This document shows positions 61,821-64,000 of a stretch of 64,000 bases of DNA, one piece after another. The position numbers and the translations under genes are program-made. The stretch covers positions 116,143 through 180,142 of the forward strand of contig CAKZQC010000012.1 of assembly GCA_937139495.1 (NCBI GenBank). The letters run 5' to 3'. Source of the DNA: an uncultured Saprospiraceae bacterium. Its GTDB lineage: Bacteria; Bacteroidota; Bacteroidia; Chitinophagales; Saprospiraceae. The notes under the pieces are model-generated. The model saw nothing but the letters and a program-made list of their open reading frames with translations. It had not been told where the DNA came from and did not search any database. How positions within the stretch are numbered: position 1 is the stretch's first letter; every line of letters begins with the position of its first letter.

Positions 61821-62669
61821 ATGGGTTGGTATAAAAGAGAAAAAGAAGGAATCACTACATCTACTTCTCAGAAGAAGGAAACACCAGACGGCATTTGGCA
61901 CAAGTGTCACGTATGCAAAGAACGTTCAACAGTCAAAGACTTAGTTGATAATTTATATTGTTGTCCTAATTGTGGTCAGCACGAACGCATTGGTTCTCAG
62001 GAGTACTTCGAGATTTTATTCGATGGCAAATTCAAAGAATTATTTGATGATATTATTGCCCACGATTTTTTGGAGTTCACAGACCTCAAGCCCTATCACG
62101 AACGCTTGATAAAAGCTCGCAAAAAAACAGGTATCGACAGTGCGATTAGTGTTGCTCATGGCAAAATCAACAAACTTCCTATGGTCATTGCGGCAATGGA
62201 TTTTGGGTTTATTGGTGGCTCCATGGGTTCAGTTATGGGCGAAAAAATTGCTCGTGCAATCGACTATTGTGTCGAACACAAAATCCCACTCATGGTCATC
62301 TCCAAGTCTGGTGGTGCTCGTATGATGGAATCAGCATTCTCACTCATGCAGATGGCAAAAGTATCTGCTAAATTGACACAATTGGCAGCAGCTAAAGTTC
62401 CTTACTTTTCGTTTTTGACGGATCCAACTACGGGTGGCGTTTCTGCCTCTTTCGCTATGTTGGGCGACCTCAATTTTTCGGAACCGAATGCGTTGATTGC
62501 TTTTGCAGGACCTCGTATTGTCAAAGAGACAATCAAGGTCAAAGAGCTTCCAGAAGGCTTCCAGCGTTCTGAATCACTTCTAGAAACTGGCTTTCTAGAT
62601 TTTATTGTCAAAAGAAAAGACTTGAAAGAAAAAATTGGCGACTTACTTTATTTGTATAGCAAAGCCTAA
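61821..62669 (+). CDS. accD: Acetyl-CoA carboxylase carboxyltransferase subunit beta (AccD)
   Basis: Beta subunit of the carboxyltransferase that makes malonyl-CoA. A 282-residue protein with the N-terminal zinc ribbon (C29, C32, C48, C51: WHKCHVCKE ... LYCCPNCGQHE) and the crotonase-like fold including AAMDFGFIGGSMGSVMGEKIARA, PLMVISKSGGARMMESAFSLMQMAK and FLTDPTTGGVSASFAMLGD. It is monocistronic, with a strong terminator; accA is elsewhere. Confidence 0.97.
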   Translation: MGWYKREKEGITTSTSQKKETPDGIWHKCHVCKERSTVKDLVDNLYCCPNCGQHERIGSQEYFEILFDGKFKELFDDIIAHDFLEFTDLKPYHERLIKARKKTGIDSAISVAHGKINKLPMVIAAMDFGFIGGSMGSVMGEKIARAIDYCVEHKIPLMVISKSGGARMMESAFSLMQMAKVSAKLTQLAAAKVPYFSFLTDPTTGGVSASFAMLGDLNFSEPNALIAFAGPRIVKETIKVKELPEGFQRSESLLETGFLDFIVKRKDLKEKIGDLLYLYSKA

Positions 62670-62702
62670 GCTTTTGCACAAGCATTCAATACAAATTACA
62701 GA

Positions 62703-62747
62703 ACAGGTCTTTTGAAGTATTCACTACTCAAAAGACCTGTTTTTTTT
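62703..62747 (+). terminator. Terminator of accD
   Basis: ACAGGTCTTTTGA pairs with TCAAAAGACCTGT around a 12-nt loop, followed by eight T residues. It lies 33 nt beyond the accD stop. Confidence 0.92.
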
Positions 62748-62820
62748 ATGTCTTTCCTTACGGAATAACGTATATTTGTATCAGCAAAATTCTTTTATTG
62801 TCAATAATAAAACAAATCCA

Positions 62821-63828
62821 ATGTTGTCGATTCCTTCTTCGGAAAAGCAATTATCTAATTATACGTTCATCGACTTGTTTGCAGGAATAGGTGGCTTTCA
62901 TTATGCCTTGGAGTCTTTTGGTGCCACTTGCGTTTTTGCTTCGGAGATAGACAAAAAAGCAGCTCATACCTACGCTACCAATCATGCAATAACACCCGCA
63001 GGGGATATTACCAAAATAGCTGCTTCAGATATTCCTCAACACGATATTTTGTGTGGTGGCTTCCCTTGTCAAGCATTCTCAGTAGCAGGAAAACAGAAAG
63101 GATTTGAAGATACGAGAGGAACACTTTTTTTTGATATTGCTCGAATTGTAGATTTTCATCGCCCCAAAGTATTGCTACTAGAAAACGTAAAAAACTTCGT
63201 GCGACACAATGAAGGGAAAACACTACAAACGGTACTAAAAACACTCGAAAATCTAGGCTACAAAATTCATTACCAAATACTAAACACTAGCAATTTTGGA
63301 TTGCCACAAAACAGAGAACGAGTATATATTGTTGGTTTTGATCAAAAACAAGTTTCTAATCCTACGTTTAGTTTTCCGACTATCTCCGTTCCTAGTTCGC
63401 TGCAAGACCTACTAGAAAAAGCCCCCAAAGAAGCTAAAATAATAGAACGTTCTGATGTGTTTTATCATAAAAACTACGAGCAAAAAAAAGACGACACTGG
63501 CAAAATTATACCGCCAAATCGCCCTATTCAGTTAGGAAAAGTCAATAAAGGCGGTCAAGGTGAACGAATCTATCACCCTGCTGGGCACGCCATTACACTC
63601 TCTGCTTACGGGGGTGGCGTCGGTTCCAAAACAGGTATCTATAAAGTCAACGGCATCTTACGTAAGTTATCGCCTAGAGAGTGTGCTAGAGTACAGGGTT
63701 TCCCAGAATCATTTATTTTGCCTGAGCACAAAACAGAAGCTTATAAGCAGTTTGGCAATAGTGTTTCTATCAATACCTTGCAGTATATTATCAAAGAAAT
63801 TATTAACACTATTGAAAAAAATGAATGA
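62821..63828 (+). CDS. DNA (cytosine-5) methyltransferase
   Basis: A 335-residue m5C methyltransferase. The ATG at 62821 is preferred; the frame extends 15 codons upstream only from a TTG. Motifs: I FIDLFAGIGGFHYAL, IV GGFPCQAFSVAG with catalytic C83, VI LLENVKNF, VIII LPQNRERVYIVGF, IX RKLSPRECARVQGFPESF and X QFGNSVSI. The target-recognition region (about 190-265) is short, as in enzymes that read 4-6 bp sites; the site cannot be read from sequence. The stop overlaps the ATG of a next frame (ATGAATGA), which is how a cognate endonuclease gene is often coupled, but that frame ends after 17 codons. Confidence 0.93.
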   Translation: MLSIPSSEKQLSNYTFIDLFAGIGGFHYALESFGATCVFASEIDKKAAHTYATNHAITPAGDITKIAASDIPQHDILCGGFPCQAFSVAGKQKGFEDTRGTLFFDIARIVDFHRPKVLLLENVKNFVRHNEGKTLQTVLKTLENLGYKIHYQILNTSNFGLPQNRERVYIVGFDQKQVSNPTFSFPTISVPSSLQDLLEKAPKEAKIIERSDVFYHKNYEQKKDDTGKIIPPNRPIQLGKVNKGGQGERIYHPAGHAITLSAYGGGVGSKTGIYKVNGILRKLSPRECARVQGFPESFILPEHKTEAYKQFGNSVSINTLQYIIKEIINTIEKNE

Positions 63829-63874
63829 GAAACAAAAATTAAGTTCTAGTACTGCTAAAAGTATATTTCATTAA
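63821..63874 (+). pseudogene. Truncated 17-residue frame coupled to the methyltransferase
   Basis: Begins at an ATG overlapping the methyltransferase stop codon (ATGAATGA) and encodes MNEKQKLSSSTAKSIFH before a TAA. The repeat-containing sequence starts just after. It may be the first codons of a restriction endonuclease gene cut off by an insertion, or a chance frame; the window ends too soon to decide. Confidence 0.35.
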
Positions 63875-63916
63875 CTGATGTTACGCAAGAGATAAATTTG
63901 CCAATTGGGCAGGTCA

Positions 63917-63965
63917 ATTATATCTCTTCTTCTTTCCATTACCGAAAGAAGCAAAGTCTAGGGCG
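63917..63965 (+). repeat. Second copy of the MITE core sequence
   Basis: CAATTATATCTCTTCTTC through CTTTCCATTACCGAAAGAAG and CAAAGTCTAGGGC matches the reverse complement of about 56505-56560 with a few differences and a two-base gap; both can form the CTTCTTTC/GAAAGAAG hairpin. The flanks differ, so only the core is shared in what can be seen here. Confidence 0.7.
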
Positions 63966-64000
63966 AATAAAAGAGCCTCTACAGTTGATGCCAAGCATCA

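Overview
The window comes from an AT-rich member of the Bacteroidota, most likely a Saprospiraceae-like marine or environmental lineage. The markers are a type III glutamine synthetase, a two-component kinase with a periplasmic propeller, LytTR regulators, several OmpA-family and SPII lipoproteins, a secreted metalloprotease with a C-terminal type IX secretion sorting domain, a FucP-type sugar transporter, bactofilin and AtpZ, and promoters of the TTTG / TAnnTTTG type. The genus is inferred from gene content only. I see no rRNA, tRNA, CRISPR array or complete insertion sequence.

Layout. 1-11.7 kb: end of a MacB-type permease, thiG, small secreted or lipoproteins (one with 23-residue tandem repeats, one with a duplicated META domain), queA, an orphan HsdR-N nuclease-like protein, glnN, two lipoproteins and a membrane-anchored coiled-coil protein ending in a helix-hairpin-helix. 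11.9-19.4 kb is the most unusual block. A CHAT caspase-like protein is followed by a STAND NTPase that stops at the end of its winged-helix region. Then come a LMW-phosphatase-like protein, a RimK-associated retropepsin-like protease, RimK, an outer-membrane protein and a beta-lactamase-fold protein lacking the catalytic lysine. Next is a separate gene whose first residues are the expected continuation of the STAND protein. 19.4-34.8 kb: envelope proteins, subtilase, fabH, CocE-type hydrolase, VOC protein, methyltransferase, GlmU-like transferase, dapF, infC, bactofilin, atpZ and a biotin carrier. 34.9-44.4 kb: a LytTR regulator tail-to-tail with its likely sensor kinase, a 1182-residue TolB/Omp85-like protein, an MBL hydrolase and thiL. 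44.4-49.2 kb: a decayed DUF262 gene and four tandem paralogues of an unrecognised membrane protein family. 49.5-64 kb: a PolX/PHP protein, a histidine kinase, yidC, a third OmpA protein, the M43-like protease, ahpD/ahpC, the sugar transporter, accD and a cytosine methyltransferase whose downstream partner is cut short.

Three kinds of non-coding repeat recur: a ~160-175 bp palindromic intergenic element in three copies with covarying termini; a 334-bp MITE-like element with 20-bp terminal inverted repeats and a 9-bp target duplication, whose core recurs at the window's right edge; and a 127-bp mini-element with a solo end elsewhere. Many genes end in strong hairpin terminators, often shared between convergent genes.

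The best candidate for an undescribed system is the CHAT plus split-STAND locus. The four-paralogue membrane array and the covarying palindromic element come next.
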